This document shows positions 8,832 through 19,657 of a DNA stretch of 64,000 nucleotides, in pieces (positions within the stretch are counted from its first letter, which is position 1; every line of letters starts with the position of its first letter). The stretch covers positions 62,001 to 126,000 of the forward strand of contig CAMHJQ010000002.1 in the NCBI GenBank assembly GCA_946185485.1, read 5' to 3'. Position numbers and translations under genes: made by a program. This stretch comes from an uncultured Prevotellaceae bacterium. GTDB taxonomy: Bacteria > Bacteroidota > Bacteroidia > Bacteroidales > Bacteroidaceae. The notes beneath the pieces were generated by a model. The model saw nothing but the letters and a program-made list of their open reading frames with translations, searched no databases and was not told the DNA's origin.

Positions 8832-11632
8832 CATACAAGCAACATCGTGCAAGAAAGCTAATCAGCCTCCTTGCCCTCATCTGGGCGATATTCGCCCCCT
8901 GCCTTCCAGCGGCTGCGAAAGGTAACGACAGCATACAGGTATTCAATGACGAGCATCCCCTTGTCTACGAGGATGCGTGGGACCTGTGGCCCTATGCCTT
9001 TCTGAACGAGAACGGTGAACCCGTAGGCTATAACATCGACCTGTTAAGACTGATATTCAAGGAACTGGACATTCCCTACATCATTAGGCTGAAACCCACA
9101 CAAGAAGCACTGAATGACCTAAATGCAGGCCATTCCCACCTGATGCTTGGCATGGATGCCCATTTCCATAACAAGTATGCCAACTACGGACAGTCGGTCA
9201 TTCAGATTTTCACCCATAGCATACTCCACCAGAAGAGTGAGCCTGCAGTCATCAAGACCGTCAATGACCTGGCGCATCACAAAGTGATCGTGCATGAAGG
9301 CAGTTTCAGTCACCACTTGATGAAACAAAAGGGCTGGGGAGACAACGCCATTCCCTATACTGACATGCAGGATGCCATCTTGCAGGTACACAATCATGCC
9401 GACATGCAGATTGTATGGAATACGCTGTCGTTGAAATGGCTTATTTACAAGCTACATTACGAAGACGAGCTGGAACTGACACCCGTTAACATCCAGCACG
9501 GCGAATACAAGTTCATGTCCAACGACCCCCACCTGCTTCACCAGTTGGACAGCGTCTATTCCCTGTTGAATGCCAGCGGAGAACTGGAGGGCATCCAAAA
9601 CAAGTGGTTCTATCCTGAGCGTCAGGAATCGGGCATTCCCACGTGGATATGGAAGGTTGTTGTCTTCACCCTGCTGCTGACACTGCTTTACCTAATTTAC
9701 TATATCTTCTATCGCCGCTACGAACAGAAGATGACGAAGCATGTCAGCAGGGCCAACCACACCTTCTCGCTCATCCTGAAAACCAGTCAGGTACGTATAT
9801 GGCTCTACGACATAGCATCGAAAACCATTACCAAGTACAACGACGACGGCCATCTGGCTGCTGAAGGCATATCGCCCTTCATCTTCTTCCATGACGTCGT
9901 ACCTGAAGACTTTGAACTCATCGCCCAGGCGCTAAAGCGGGCGGAAGAGCAGAAAGAGGAGAAACAGACCATCGAGGTACATGCCGAGGATGCCAGACAG
10001 GGGACAGTGCAATGGCTGGTCATCCACCTCTCCGTGCTGCGCACCGACAAGAACGGGAAACCGGCCGTCATCATTGGTTCTACGAACGACGTCACTGACG
10101 AGCGACTGCGTCAGCAACAGGTCAAGGACACCATGCTACGTTATCAGGCCATCTTCGAGACTGCACTGGTCGACACCGTAGCCTACGACGAGCACGGCAT
10201 CATCACCAACATGAACCAGAAAGCCATCAACGCTTTCTCAGACGGCATATCCGACATCTTGAAATCCAAGATTTCCCTACAGGATGTCCTTGGTCTGGAC
10301 AACGTGACTGTCGACAATATTGACTACACCTACCTGACGCAGATTTACCACGGAACTGACGACCGTGCCCTGAACCACTATCTGAAACGTGACGAGCTGC
10401 TGTACGAACTGCAGCTGGTACCTGTCCGCAACGACGACGGACAACTGCTGGCTGTCTATGGTACAGGACGTGACGTCACTGAGGTAGCCCGTTCCTACAA
10501 CCAGATCAAACGACAGATGCGACAACAGCAGCAAGCCAACGATGAGCTGGGCAGCTACATCCGCAACATCGACTTCGTGCTGAAGAACGGTGGTATACGC
10601 ACGGTGACCTACTCGCCAGACACACACACGCTGACCATCTACAGCGAGATTGGCCATGCACAGTACCAGCTGACGCAAACACGCGCCTTAGGACTGACAG
10701 CTGACGATTCCAAGAAACAGGCAGAACGCGTCTTCAACAGCATGGACAACCGCACGCAGACGTCCATCCAGACGGATATTAAGACACTCGTCAGGGTAAG
10801 AGACCACATGCAGTTGCATCTCTACTGGTCATTCATTCCCACGATAGATGCCAACGGACAGGTTAGCGAATACTTCGGACTGTGCCGTGACATCAGCGAA
10901 ATCAAGACAACGGAGGAGAGCCTGGCTCACGAGACCGCCAAGGCACAGGAGGTAGAAAACCTCAAAAATGCCTTCCTCCGCAACATGAGCTATGAGATAC
11001 GCACACCGCTGACATCAGTGGTGGGCTTCGCCGAACTCTTCGAACAGGAGCATACGGCAGATGACGAAGAGTTCTTCATCCATGAAATCAACGAAAACGC
11101 TTCGCGACTGCTCAACCTCATCAATGACATCCTGTTCCTGTCACGCCTGGACGCACAGATGATAGAGTTCAAGAAGACGCCCGTCGACATTGCCATGACT
11201 TTTGAGGGCCGTTGCCAGTCGGCATGGGCTGAAGGGCAACAGCCGGAGGTCAGCTATGTCGTAGATTGTCCCTACCACCATCTGGTGGTCGACATAGACG
11301 AGCAGAACCTGGGTATCGTCATCAACCAGATATTGGCCAACGCCGTGCAATACACAAAGGAAGGACAGGTGCGTGCCAGCTTCGACTACACGGGCGAAGA
11401 CTTGGTGCTGACATTCCAGGATACGGGATGCGGCATCAGTCCTGAACAACAGGAGCACATCTTCGAGCGTTTCAATTCCACCAGTTCCAAGGGTACAGGG
11501 CTCGGACTGAGCATCTGCCATGAGGTTATCCGCCAGATGGGTGGTAAGATACGTATCAAGTCGGATGTCGGGAAAGGCACCATCATCTGGGTCACCGTGC
11601 CATGTCATTGTACAAGACTTGTAAGAAAATAA
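8828..11632 (+). CDS. Periplasmic SBP_bac_3-type sensor + PAS + histidine kinase-like, H-box His->Tyr (kinase 3)
   Basis: ATG at 8828 overlaps the kinase 2 stop (ATGA); SBP_bac_3-like N-terminus, TM, RNMSYEIRTPLTSVVGF, intact ANAVQYT N-box and GTGLGLSICH. Confidence 0.87.
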   Translation: MTYKQHRARKLISLLALIWAIFAPCLPAAAKGNDSIQVFNDEHPLVYEDAWDLWPYAFLNENGEPVGYNIDLLRLIFKELDIPYIIRLKPTQEALNDLNAGHSHLMLGMDAHFHNKYANYGQSVIQIFTHSILHQKSEPAVIKTVNDLAHHKVIVHEGSFSHHLMKQKGWGDNAIPYTDMQDAILQVHNHADMQIVWNTLSLKWLIYKLHYEDELELTPVNIQHGEYKFMSNDPHLLHQLDSVYSLLNASGELEGIQNKWFYPERQESGIPTWIWKVVVFTLLLTLLYLIYYIFYRRYEQKMTKHVSRANHTFSLILKTSQVRIWLYDIASKTITKYNDDGHLAAEGISPFIFFHDVVPEDFELIAQALKRAEEQKEEKQTIEVHAEDARQGTVQWLVIHLSVLRTDKNGKPAVIIGSTNDVTDERLRQQQVKDTMLRYQAIFETALVDTVAYDEHGIITNMNQKAINAFSDGISDILKSKISLQDVLGLDNVTVDNIDYTYLTQIYHGTDDRALNHYLKRDELLYELQLVPVRNDDGQLLAVYGTGRDVTEVARSYNQIKRQMRQQQQANDELGSYIRNIDFVLKNGGIRTVTYSPDTHTLTIYSEIGHAQYQLTQTRALGLTADDSKKQAERVFNSMDNRTQTSIQTDIKTLVRVRDHMQLHLYWSFIPTIDANGQVSEYFGLCRDISEIKTTEESLAHETAKAQEVENLKNAFLRNMSYEIRTPLTSVVGFAELFEQEHTADDEEFFIHEINENASRLLNLINDILFLSRLDAQMIEFKKTPVDIAMTFEGRCQSAWAEGQQPEVSYVVDCPYHHLVVDIDEQNLGIVINQILANAVQYTKEGQVRASFDYTGEDLVLTFQDTGCGISPEQQEHIFERFNSTSSKGTGLGLSICHEVIRQMGGKIRIKSDVGKGTIIWVTVPCHCTRLVRK

Positions 11633-11645
11633 GGGAGGAACCACT

Positions 11646-14396
11646 ATGAGAAAAATACTGTTATTGATTATTACCGTTTTCTGTTCGATACTCCCTTCGA
11701 CAGCACGCGACTTCTACGGCTACACCAACGAAGACCCGCTGATTGTCGTATTCGACTGGGACTTCCAGCCTTTCGAGTTCATCAATTCCAATGGAGAGCC
11801 GGCGGGATATAATGTGGATGTACTGAACATGATTCTCGACAACCTGGAGATTCCCCATCAGTTTGTGATGCGTAGATGGCACGAGGCCACCATGATGTTC
11901 GAACGTCACGAGGCAGACCTGATACAAGGCTTGAGCTCCGCTTATAAGGTGCGTCCGTATGTGCAGACGCGCAAATACATCAACTACTACAGCCTGAAGA
12001 CAGCACGCCGCATGGACACACCGCCCCTCAAGAGCATCAACGACCTGAGGGAAACGGATACGTTGGTCATCAAACGAGACGACTATGCCATGCTACGACT
12101 GCAGGAGATACCCAACCTGCCCTTTAGCATCATCTGTGAGTCGCCCCGAGATGGTCTGACCGGGGTGCGCAATGGTACCCACAAGTACTACATCTGGGGT
12201 GAGATTCCACTGACCCGCAAGATTCAGGAGCTGAACATTGACAGCATCGTACTTGATGATATCGACATTCCTGCCGGCGAACTGCACATCATCGGCTATG
12301 ACAACGACATCATCGATGTCATTGATGACCAGTACGCCCGTCTGGAGCAGTCTGGCGAACTGCGTAAGATCTACGACAAATGGTTCCATCCCGAGCGCGT
12401 CCACGACGATGCCTCGCCCGTAGCCCTGTTCGTCTTGGTAGGCATTGCCATCATTGTGGCAGTAGTATTCCTGCTGTTGCGACTGACACGTGCCCGTGTC
12501 AAGTCGGCCATCCATAGAAGCAACGACCTGAACCACATGATGAAACAGGCCCTGAGCATGGGTGAGTTCTCTGTCGTGGAGTGGGACATCCAAGGCAACA
12601 TCATCCGCAACAAGTATGGAAACATGCTGCCATCCGAGGGTCTCTTGCCTGAGGAGTATCTCGCCAGAATGGAACCTGAAGAGGCCAAGATACTGCACGA
12701 CATCAACACCAAACTGCTTACCGGACAGTTGAAACACTCCAACCTCCACCTCAAATTAAACCGCGGTACCGCCGAACATCCCGACTGGCGTGAATACATG
12801 GGTGCAGGCACGTCTGAAAAGATTGACGGCAAGATTCGCTATATCGTCTACAGCGCCAAGGACATCACGCAGGAGCGCGAGGAAGAGCGCCACAACCAGA
12901 TGATGGGCAGCAAGTACATGAAGATTTTCGAAACGAACCTCCTCGCTATGTCGTTCTATGGTCCCGACGGTATGCTGATTGACTTCAACCAGAAGATGCG
13001 CGAGCTGGTTGTTGTCGACGAAGAAAGCGAACGTTACTTCCGCAACTTTCCTATGTACGATGACCCTGGCATCAAGGGAGACTTCGACCCCCACAGCCGT
13101 GATGTTCTTCATGTCTGCCGACGTGTCCACCTGCCCTCTATCGGCATCGACAAGTACATCGAGATTCGCATACGCCCCACTTACGACGAAGACCGGCTGG
13201 TCTACTACATCATCACAGCACGCGATATTACTGCCGAGCGCGACATGTATATGAAACAGCGCGAACAGGACCGTCAGCTACGTGCAACCCATGACAACAT
13301 CGACCGGTATGAACAGCAGTTACGATACCTGCTGGAGGAAAGCAACATGTATGTCTGGAGCTTCGATATCGCAGCACGTCGCATAGATTTCTCGCGGACA
13401 CTACGCAAATCGGAGTTCAGCATAACGTTAGAGGAGTACTACTCCACCATGAACGAGGACTCACGCGAGACGGCCATCGGCGTCTTCCAAGATGCCGTGC
13501 TGCAAGGAAAGTCCTTCAACACCGTTCATTTATTTAACTACACCCACGTTGACTCTCAGCCCGCCTGGTATTCAATCAGTGGCATACCGCAACATGAGCC
13601 CGACGGCAGCATCCGCACTTACTATGGTGCCGTGCGTAACATCACACGCCTGATGGAAGTCCAGGAGCAGCTGCGGCAGGAGACGTCACGCGCCGAAGAC
13701 TCAGGCCGACTGAAGGCAGCCTTCCTGGCGAACATGACGCACGAGATACGCACCCCGCTCAATGCCATCGTAGGATTCAGCAGCTTACTGCAAATGGTCG
13801 ACACGGACGACGAGCGCAAGGAGTTTATCCGCATCATCCGCAACAACTGCGACATGCTGCTGCGACTCATCAACGACATCCTGGAAGCCTCCAGCATGGG
13901 AGAGTCGCTGGCCATCGAGCCGGAGCCCATTGACCTGTCAAAGGTCTTCGATGACATCTGCCAAACACTGGCTCAGCGCGTCCAGGAGCCTGGCGTGGAG
14001 TTCCAGAAGGACAACCCCTTCGACACCTGTCCTGCCGTACTCGACAAGGGACGCCTGCAGCAGGTGCTCACCAACTTCGTCACCAATGCCGTCAAATACA
14101 CCCACGAGGGCCACATCCGCGTAGGTTACCGCGCCGAACAGCGCATGTCCAAGGATGTCCTGACAGACGGTTTCTACTTCTATTGCGAAGACACGGGTGC
14201 CGGCATCCCCAAGGAGAAGCAGGCATCGGTATTTGAGCGCTTCGTCAAGCTCAACGACTTTGTCCAAGGCACTGGTCTCGGCCTCTCCATCTGTAAGACC
14301 ATCGTCGAGAAGTGTAACGGCCAGATAGGCGTCGAGGGCGAAGTAGGCGTCGGATCCACCTTCTGGTTCTGGATACCGGCTGAGCTGAAAGTCTAA
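11646..14396 (+). CDS. Periplasmic SBP_bac_3-type sensor + PAS + histidine kinase, intact H-box (kinase 4)
   Basis: SBP_bac_3-like N-terminus, TM, ANMTHEIRTPLNAIVGF, TNAVKYT, DTGAGI, GTGLGLSICK. Confidence 0.9.
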   Translation: MRKILLLIITVFCSILPSTARDFYGYTNEDPLIVVFDWDFQPFEFINSNGEPAGYNVDVLNMILDNLEIPHQFVMRRWHEATMMFERHEADLIQGLSSAYKVRPYVQTRKYINYYSLKTARRMDTPPLKSINDLRETDTLVIKRDDYAMLRLQEIPNLPFSIICESPRDGLTGVRNGTHKYYIWGEIPLTRKIQELNIDSIVLDDIDIPAGELHIIGYDNDIIDVIDDQYARLEQSGELRKIYDKWFHPERVHDDASPVALFVLVGIAIIVAVVFLLLRLTRARVKSAIHRSNDLNHMMKQALSMGEFSVVEWDIQGNIIRNKYGNMLPSEGLLPEEYLARMEPEEAKILHDINTKLLTGQLKHSNLHLKLNRGTAEHPDWREYMGAGTSEKIDGKIRYIVYSAKDITQEREEERHNQMMGSKYMKIFETNLLAMSFYGPDGMLIDFNQKMRELVVVDEESERYFRNFPMYDDPGIKGDFDPHSRDVLHVCRRVHLPSIGIDKYIEIRIRPTYDEDRLVYYIITARDITAERDMYMKQREQDRQLRATHDNIDRYEQQLRYLLEESNMYVWSFDIAARRIDFSRTLRKSEFSITLEEYYSTMNEDSRETAIGVFQDAVLQGKSFNTVHLFNYTHVDSQPAWYSISGIPQHEPDGSIRTYYGAVRNITRLMEVQEQLRQETSRAEDSGRLKAAFLANMTHEIRTPLNAIVGFSSLLQMVDTDDERKEFIRIIRNNCDMLLRLINDILEASSMGESLAIEPEPIDLSKVFDDICQTLAQRVQEPGVEFQKDNPFDTCPAVLDKGRLQQVLTNFVTNAVKYTHEGHIRVGYRAEQRMSKDVLTDGFYFYCEDTGAGIPKEKQASVFERFVKLNDFVQGTGLGLSICKTIVEKCNGQIGVEGEVGVGSTFWFWIPAELKV

Positions 14397-14485
14397 GCAG
14401 CAGACAGCGCCACCAAACACCCCTCGGAGCACCGAACGACGGTGCAGGAAGCACTACGAAACGGTACCCGGAGCACCGCCAAACG

Positions 14486-14542
14486 AAGCCCGGAGCAAGA
14501 AAATTTCCCGCTACGTAAAAGGAATTTTCTTGCTCCGGGCTT
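14486..14542. repeat. Perfect 20-bp inverted repeat (hairpin) in convergent gap
   Basis: aagcccggagcaagaaaatt ... aattttcttgctccgggctt. Confidence 0.9.
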
Positions 14543-14549
14543 AAAATGT

Positions 14550-14605
14550 CTCCGCTACGGGCTCCTTGTGGCTCCGCTACGGAGTCCTTGTGGTTCTGCT
14601 ACAGG
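14550..14605. repeat. 22-bp direct repeats (two full, one partial)
   Basis: ctccgctacgggctccttgtgg / ctccgctacggagtccttgtgg / ttctgctacagg. Confidence 0.8.
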
Positions 14606-15967
14606 TTAGAAAAAGAATGTCTTCTCGAACCAGTAGCAGAGGATGCCAGCCAGATAACCGACAAAGGCAATCCACGTAATCTTCTTCATGTACCAGCCGA
14701 AGGTAATCTTCTCCAGACCCATGACCACGACACCGGCGGCAGAGCCGATGATGAGCATCGAACCACCCACACCGGCACAGTAGGCCAGCAGCTGCCAGAA
14801 GATGCCGTCGACGGCCATCGCACTGGCCGGGTCGGCCACAACGGGGTACATACCCATGCAGCCTGCCACGAGAGGCACGTTGTCAACGATGCTGGAGAGC
14901 ACGCCGATGATGCCCGTGATGAGGTAGTAGTTGCCGTCGAAGGCGGTGTTGAGTCCCTCGCCCAGCATGGTCAGCACACCGATGGTCTCCAAGCAGCCCA
15001 CGGCCATGAGGATGCCGAGGAAGAAGAGGATGGTGTCCATGTCGATGCGCGACAGCATCTTCGACACGCGCTTCTGCGTGTTGGTGTTGTTGGCGGTGTC
15101 ATCGCCCTCCTGATGGATGCGGACATAGAAAATCTCAGTCACCGTCCACAGCACGCCCAGTACGAGCAGGATGCCCACGAAGGGAGGCAGGTGGGTGATG
15201 GTCTTGAAGATGGGCACGAAGATGAGTCCGCCCACGCCCAGGAAGAAGATGGCCTTGCGCTGACCGGCCGTCAGGCAGTCGCTCTCCTCAACCGCCACGG
15301 TGTCCTGCTGCGGCACCAGGTCACCCTTCAGCGACAGGCTGAGGACGTAAGCCGGAATGACCATCGACACCAGCGAGGGGATGAAGATTTCGGTGATGAC
15401 ACCGGCAGCGGTGATGACGCCCTTGTTCCACAGCATGATGGTGGTCACGTCGCCGATGGGCGAGAAAGCCCCGCCGCTGTTGGCAGAGATGACAACCAAG
15501 GCGGCATAGATGATGCGGTCCTTCTTGTCGGCAACCAGCTTGCGCAGAATCATGATCATCACGATACTGGTGGTCAGGTTGTCGAGGATGGCGGACAGGA
15601 TGAACGTCATGAAGGCGATACGCCACAGGAGCGAGCGCTTCGACTTGGTCTGCAGGGTGTCGCGCACAAAGTTGAAACCGCCGTTCTGGTCCACCAGCTC
15701 GACGATGGTCATGGCACCTAACAGGAAGAACAGCGTGGTTCCTGTGGAGCCTAAGTGGTGCTCAATGACCTCGGCGACGGCAGAGGCCTTCATGTCGCCG
15801 ACGGCTGCAGCGATGTAGCTGCCCGGATCAATCATGAAGAGCGTCCAGGTTCCCACGAACATCAGCAGTGCGATGGCTGCCTTGTTGATTTTCGTCACGG
15901 CCTCGATGGCTATGCAGAAGTAGCCGATGCAGAAAAGGATGACGATGCAAATTGTTAATGTTGACAT
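14606..15967 (-). CDS. NhaD-type sodium:proton antiporter
   Basis: 453 aa polytopic; ILDNLTTSIVMIM, SANSGGAFSPIGDVTTIMLW motifs of the NhaD family. Confidence 0.88.
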   Translation of the reverse strand: MSTLTICIVILFCIGYFCIAIEAVTKINKAAIALLMFVGTWTLFMIDPGSYIAAAVGDMKASAVAEVIEHHLGSTGTTLFFLLGAMTIVELVDQNGGFNFVRDTLQTKSKRSLLWRIAFMTFILSAILDNLTTSIVMIMILRKLVADKKDRIIYAALVVISANSGGAFSPIGDVTTIMLWNKGVITAAGVITEIFIPSLVSMVIPAYVLSLSLKGDLVPQQDTVAVEESDCLTAGQRKAIFFLGVGGLIFVPIFKTITHLPPFVGILLVLGVLWTVTEIFYVRIHQEGDDTANNTNTQKRVSKMLSRIDMDTILFFLGILMAVGCLETIGVLTMLGEGLNTAFDGNYYLITGIIGVLSSIVDNVPLVAGCMGMYPVVADPASAMAVDGIFWQLLAYCAGVGGSMLIIGSAAGVVVMGLEKITFGWYMKKITWIAFVGYLAGILCYWFEKTFFF

Positions 15968-15996
15968 TGTTGCTTTGTTTTGATATTATGTTGTTT

Positions 15997-16132
15997 CGAT
16001 GAATCGATGTTTCGATGAATCGATGCTTCGATGATTCGATGCTTCGATATTCCGATGCTTCGATATTCCGACGCTTCGATATTCCGATGCTTCGATATTC
16101 CGACGCTTCGATATTCCGACGTTCCGACGTTA
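15997..16132. repeat. Octamer array, 17 consecutive 8-mers (cga[t/c]nnnn)
   Basis: cgatgaat cgatgttt cgatgaat cgatgctt cgatgatt cgatgctt cgatattc ... cgacgttc cgacgtta; last unit contains the GH94 stop codon. Confidence 0.93.
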
Positions 16133-18604
16133 CATCTCCACCTCGACGGTGTGCTTGCCGGGAGTGTAGGGGATGACGGTGCCCTCGATGGCAGAACCAT
16201 CGAGCACAACGCGCTTCACACCCTTCTGCGAACCATTGGGACGGATGGTAATGTCGTACTCCGCATCGCGGAACTTGCGCTGGACAGTGTAGTCGCCGGC
16301 GGTCTCGGGCAGGCACGGGTCGATGCGGATGCCGTCGTAGTCGGGCTTGATGCCGAGGATGAACTCCGAGACGGTGTACCACATCCAGGCTGCCGTACCC
16401 GTGAGCCACGAGTTCTTGCCCTCGCCGGGGCGGAAGGCGTCCTTGCCGGCCACCATCTGGCAGTTGACGTAGGGCTCCACCTTGTGCAGCGTCTGGTACT
16501 TCTCCTCCACGTAGCTGGGGAGTATCTTGGCGTAATGGCTCCAGGCGTCGTTGCCGCGACCGGCTATGCATTCGCCGATGATGACCCAGGGATTGTTGTG
16601 GCAGAAGATGCCGGCATTCTCCTTGTAGCCCTCGGGATAACTTGAAATTTCGCCATATTCGTAGATGTACTTCGTGAAGGCGGGGCTGTTGAGCACCATG
16701 CCGTGCTCGCACTCCAGGTACTTCTTGCAGGAGTCGAGCGACTTGGCCACCATGCCGTCCTCGGCACCAATCTCGGCCATCGTACACCAGCCCTGGCTCT
16801 CGATGAAAATCTTGCCCTCGTCACACTCGTAGGAGCCAATCTTGCGACCGTAGAAGTCGTAGGCGCGCAGATACCACTCGCCGTCCCAGCCGTGCTTCTT
16901 GACGGCATCAATCATGGCGTCGACGGCCTGCTGCATGCGGTCGGCCTCTTCTCCGTACGCCAAGGCTGAGCCTTGGCCTGCTGACAGTTCGGCCAGCTTG
17001 CGGCAGAGGGCCACGTAGTCCTTGCCCGTAACCACAAACAGACCGGCAATCATCAGGCTCTCGGCCTTGGTGCCCTCGCTGACGTTCTCGGTGGTCTGGA
17101 AACTCTCGTTGGGGTCCCATGAGAAGCAGTTCAGGTTCAGACAGTCGTTCCAGTCGGCACGGCCGATGAGCGGCAGCAGGTGCGGGCCGAGGTTGTTGAT
17201 GACGTGGTTCATCGAAATCTTCAGGTGCTCGAACAGCGTCACTTCCGTGCCGGGCTGGTTGTCGAAGGGCACCTGCTCGTCGAGGATGGAGAAGTCGCCC
17301 GTCTCCTTGATGTAGGCCACGGTGCCGAAGATGAGCCAGCAGGGGTCGTCGTTGAAGCCGCCGCCGATGTCGTTGTTGCCGCGCTTGGTCAGTGGCTGGT
17401 ACTGGTGGTAGCAGCCACCGTCGGGGAACTGCGTGGAGGCGATGTCGATGATGCGCTGTCGGGCACGGGGCGGAATCTGGTGGACAAAGCCCACAAGGTC
17501 CTGGTTGCTGTCGCGGAAGCCCATACCACGGCCTACGCCGCTCTCGAAGAACGATGCGCTTCGCGAAAAATTGAAGGTCACCATGCACTGGTACTGGTTC
17601 CAGATGTTGACCATGCGGTCGAGCTTGTCGTTACCCGTGCGAACCTTATATATATTAAGCAGGGCATCCCAGTACTCGCAGAGTTCGGCGAAGGCCTTGT
17701 CCACCTTGGCGGTGGTGTCGAGCTCGGCGATGAGAGCGTGGGCCTTATCCTTATTGATGACCTGCGGGGCAGAGAACTTCTTGTCCTGTTCGTTCTCGAT
17801 GTAGCCCAACAGGAAGACGAAGTCCTTGCTTTCGCCAGGCTGCAGCGTCACCTCGATGTAGTGCGAAGCAATGGGACTCCAGCCGTGGGCGTGGCTGTTG
17901 CGGGGACGACCCTCGACGACGGCGTCGGGATTGCTGAACTCATTGTAGAGGCCGACGAAGGTCTCGCGGTCGGTGTCGAAGCCCTGTATCTCGGTGTTTA
18001 CGTGATAGAAGGCGTAGTGGTTGCGGCGCTCGCGGTACTCCGTCTTGTGGTATATCGTAGAGTCCTCAATCTCCACCTCGCCGGTCGAGAAGTTACGCTG
18101 GAAATTCTCCATGTCGGTAGCGGCATTCCACAGGCACCACTCCTCGAACGAGAACAGTTTTAAGCTCTTGACCTCCTGCGACTGGTTCGTCAGCGTCAGC
18201 TTCTGCACCTCACACCACTTCTTCAGCGGCACGAAGAACAGCACGCTGGCCTCTACCCCACTCTTGCGGCCCGTGATACGGGTGTAGCTCATGCCGTGAC
18301 GGCACTCGTAGAAGTCGAGCGGCGTCTTGCAGGGTTTCCAGCCCGGGTTCCACACGGTATCGCCATCCTTGATATAAAAGTAGCGTCCGCCGTTGTCCAT
18401 CGGTACATTGTTGTAGCGATAGCGGGTGATGCGGCGGAACTTGGCGTCCTTGTAGAAGCTGTAGCCGCCGGCCGTGTTGCTGATGAGTGAAAAGAAGTCC
18501 TCGTTGCCTAAGTAGTTAATCCACGGCCACGGTGTCTGCGGGTCGGTGATGACGTACTCACGGTGCTGGTCATCGAAGTGACCATAGCGTTTCTGTTGTT
18601 CCAT
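16130..18604 (-). CDS. GH94 family glycoside phosphorylase (cellobiose phosphorylase-like)
   Basis: [45 protein letters not shown] motifs. Confidence 0.88.
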   Translation of the reverse strand: MEQQKRYGHFDDQHREYVITDPQTPWPWINYLGNEDFFSLISNTAGGYSFYKDAKFRRITRYRYNNVPMDNGGRYFYIKDGDTVWNPGWKPCKTPLDFYECRHGMSYTRITGRKSGVEASVLFFVPLKKWCEVQKLTLTNQSQEVKSLKLFSFEEWCLWNAATDMENFQRNFSTGEVEIEDSTIYHKTEYRERRNHYAFYHVNTEIQGFDTDRETFVGLYNEFSNPDAVVEGRPRNSHAHGWSPIASHYIEVTLQPGESKDFVFLLGYIENEQDKKFSAPQVINKDKAHALIAELDTTAKVDKAFAELCEYWDALLNIYKVRTGNDKLDRMVNIWNQYQCMVTFNFSRSASFFESGVGRGMGFRDSNQDLVGFVHQIPPRARQRIIDIASTQFPDGGCYHQYQPLTKRGNNDIGGGFNDDPCWLIFGTVAYIKETGDFSILDEQVPFDNQPGTEVTLFEHLKISMNHVINNLGPHLLPLIGRADWNDCLNLNCFSWDPNESFQTTENVSEGTKAESLMIAGLFVVTGKDYVALCRKLAELSAGQGSALAYGEEADRMQQAVDAMIDAVKKHGWDGEWYLRAYDFYGRKIGSYECDEGKIFIESQGWCTMAEIGAEDGMVAKSLDSCKKYLECEHGMVLNSPAFTKYIYEYGEISSYPEGYKENAGIFCHNNPWVIIGECIAGRGNDAWSHYAKILPSYVEEKYQTLHKVEPYVNCQMVAGKDAFRPGEGKNSWLTGTAAWMWYTVSEFILGIKPDYDGIRIDPCLPETAGDYTVQRKFRDAEYDITIRPNGSQKGVKRVVLDGSAIEGTVIPYTPGKHTVEVEM

Positions 18605-18647
18605 TGTTCTATATCTTTATTGTTTTGTAATAATTATCACGTCTCTT

Positions 18648-19559
18648 TCAGTGGGTCACTCTATGCTGGTCTATCATGTCCATCAGCCGGTCGCTCTTGC
18701 CGGTGACCACCTTGCGGCAGAACAGCTTGTCGCTGCCGATGAGCTGATCGTAATCAACCTCTGTAAAGACCTTCGACCCATTAGTATAGTCGATACATGT
18801 CAAAGGGGTAAGACTTTCCAGGCCGTTGAATCTGCCCTCTATACGCACGGCCTTCTCTGCAAACGGCGAATGGGCCGTCAACGTGGGTATGAACGTCTCG
18901 TCAGGAGCAAAGCCGTCGTAGAAATAGCGGACATACTGCGGATGCTCGTCCCAGTAGCTGAGAGCGAGCCGTGCCAACTCCGGAGAAATAGCCCACCACA
19001 TGGAGCCCTTGTGCAGGACATATTCCCGGCCGCCATCCCTGAACCGCAGCTTTTTCCGAATACCTAACGCATAGCTCGTCTTACGCAGGGTTACCCGGAA
19101 CTTGCTTTTCAGCGTGCCATACTTCCACGATTTGTAGTTGAAGTAGCGATGCTCACGATAGAGTCTGGCGGCCTCGCCCTGTCCCTCCATGCATAAGGTC
19201 ACTATCCATTCGCGTCCTTGGTGCTCCTTGAAGAAAGATTCCAGATACTCGTTGCTCCGCAGCGGATAGTCCAACCCGCTCAGCGACACGAAATAGTCTA
19301 TCGGTTCCTGGCGGTGAAACTCCAAAGCCTTGCGAATCATCTTCATCTGGGCCTCCACGACCCCAATGCTTCCCCACATCACATCCGTACGGTCTTCAAT
19401 GAAACAGACCCTCGCATCGGCAATCAGCGACGTGAAGGGCTTGATGTCTGCCTTGGCATCAATATGCACAATGAAAACAGCATTTGTCGGAAGGCTCGCT
19501 ATCAGCCGTTTCAACTGGGTTGGGTCATTGTGGGCAGAAATGAGGAATGCAAGCTTCAT
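18648..19559 (-). CDS. GT14-type beta-1,6-N-acetylglucosaminyltransferase-like (core-2/I-branching) enzyme
   Basis: MKLAFLISAHNDPTQLKRLI...VHIDAK...SLSGLDYPLRS; ATG at 19559 follows the promoter. Confidence 0.8.
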   Translation of the reverse strand: MKLAFLISAHNDPTQLKRLIASLPTNAVFIVHIDAKADIKPFTSLIADARVCFIEDRTDVMWGSIGVVEAQMKMIRKALEFHRQEPIDYFVSLSGLDYPLRSNEYLESFFKEHQGREWIVTLCMEGQGEAARLYREHRYFNYKSWKYGTLKSKFRVTLRKTSYALGIRKKLRFRDGGREYVLHKGSMWWAISPELARLALSYWDEHPQYVRYFYDGFAPDETFIPTLTAHSPFAEKAVRIEGRFNGLESLTPLTCIDYTNGSKVFTEVDYDQLIGSDKLFCRKVVTGKSDRLMDMIDQHRVTH

Positions 19560-19582
19560 ATTAGGTTTTTCTTTCGGCTTTG

Positions 19583-19631
19583 CAAAAGTAATCTTTTTTT
19601 TTGGAAGTTCCAAAGAAATGTGTTACTTTTG
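19583..19631. promoter_or_regulatory. Symmetric divergent promoter between GT14 and Stealth genes
   Basis: Minus: -7 TACTTTTG (19583-19590) with -33 at 19611-19614; plus: -33 TTTG (19600-19603) with -7 TACTTTTG (19624-19631); both spacers 20 nt. Confidence 0.7.
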
Positions 19632-19657
19632 CAGAAAAAATTATACACCCCCTATAA

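Noticed and set aside
14546-15721. 391-aa plus-strand ORF
   Set aside because: Antisense to a well-supported NhaD antiporter; composition (His/Asp/Gln-rich) typical of shadow ORFs
15997-16132. CRISPR array
   Set aside because: Units are contiguous with no unique spacers and no cas genes nearby
15828-16787. 319-aa minus-strand ORF spanning the octamer array
   Set aside because: Overlaps GH94 and NhaD in another frame; the repetitive peptide (ISKRRNIEASEYRSI) is a translation of the octamers
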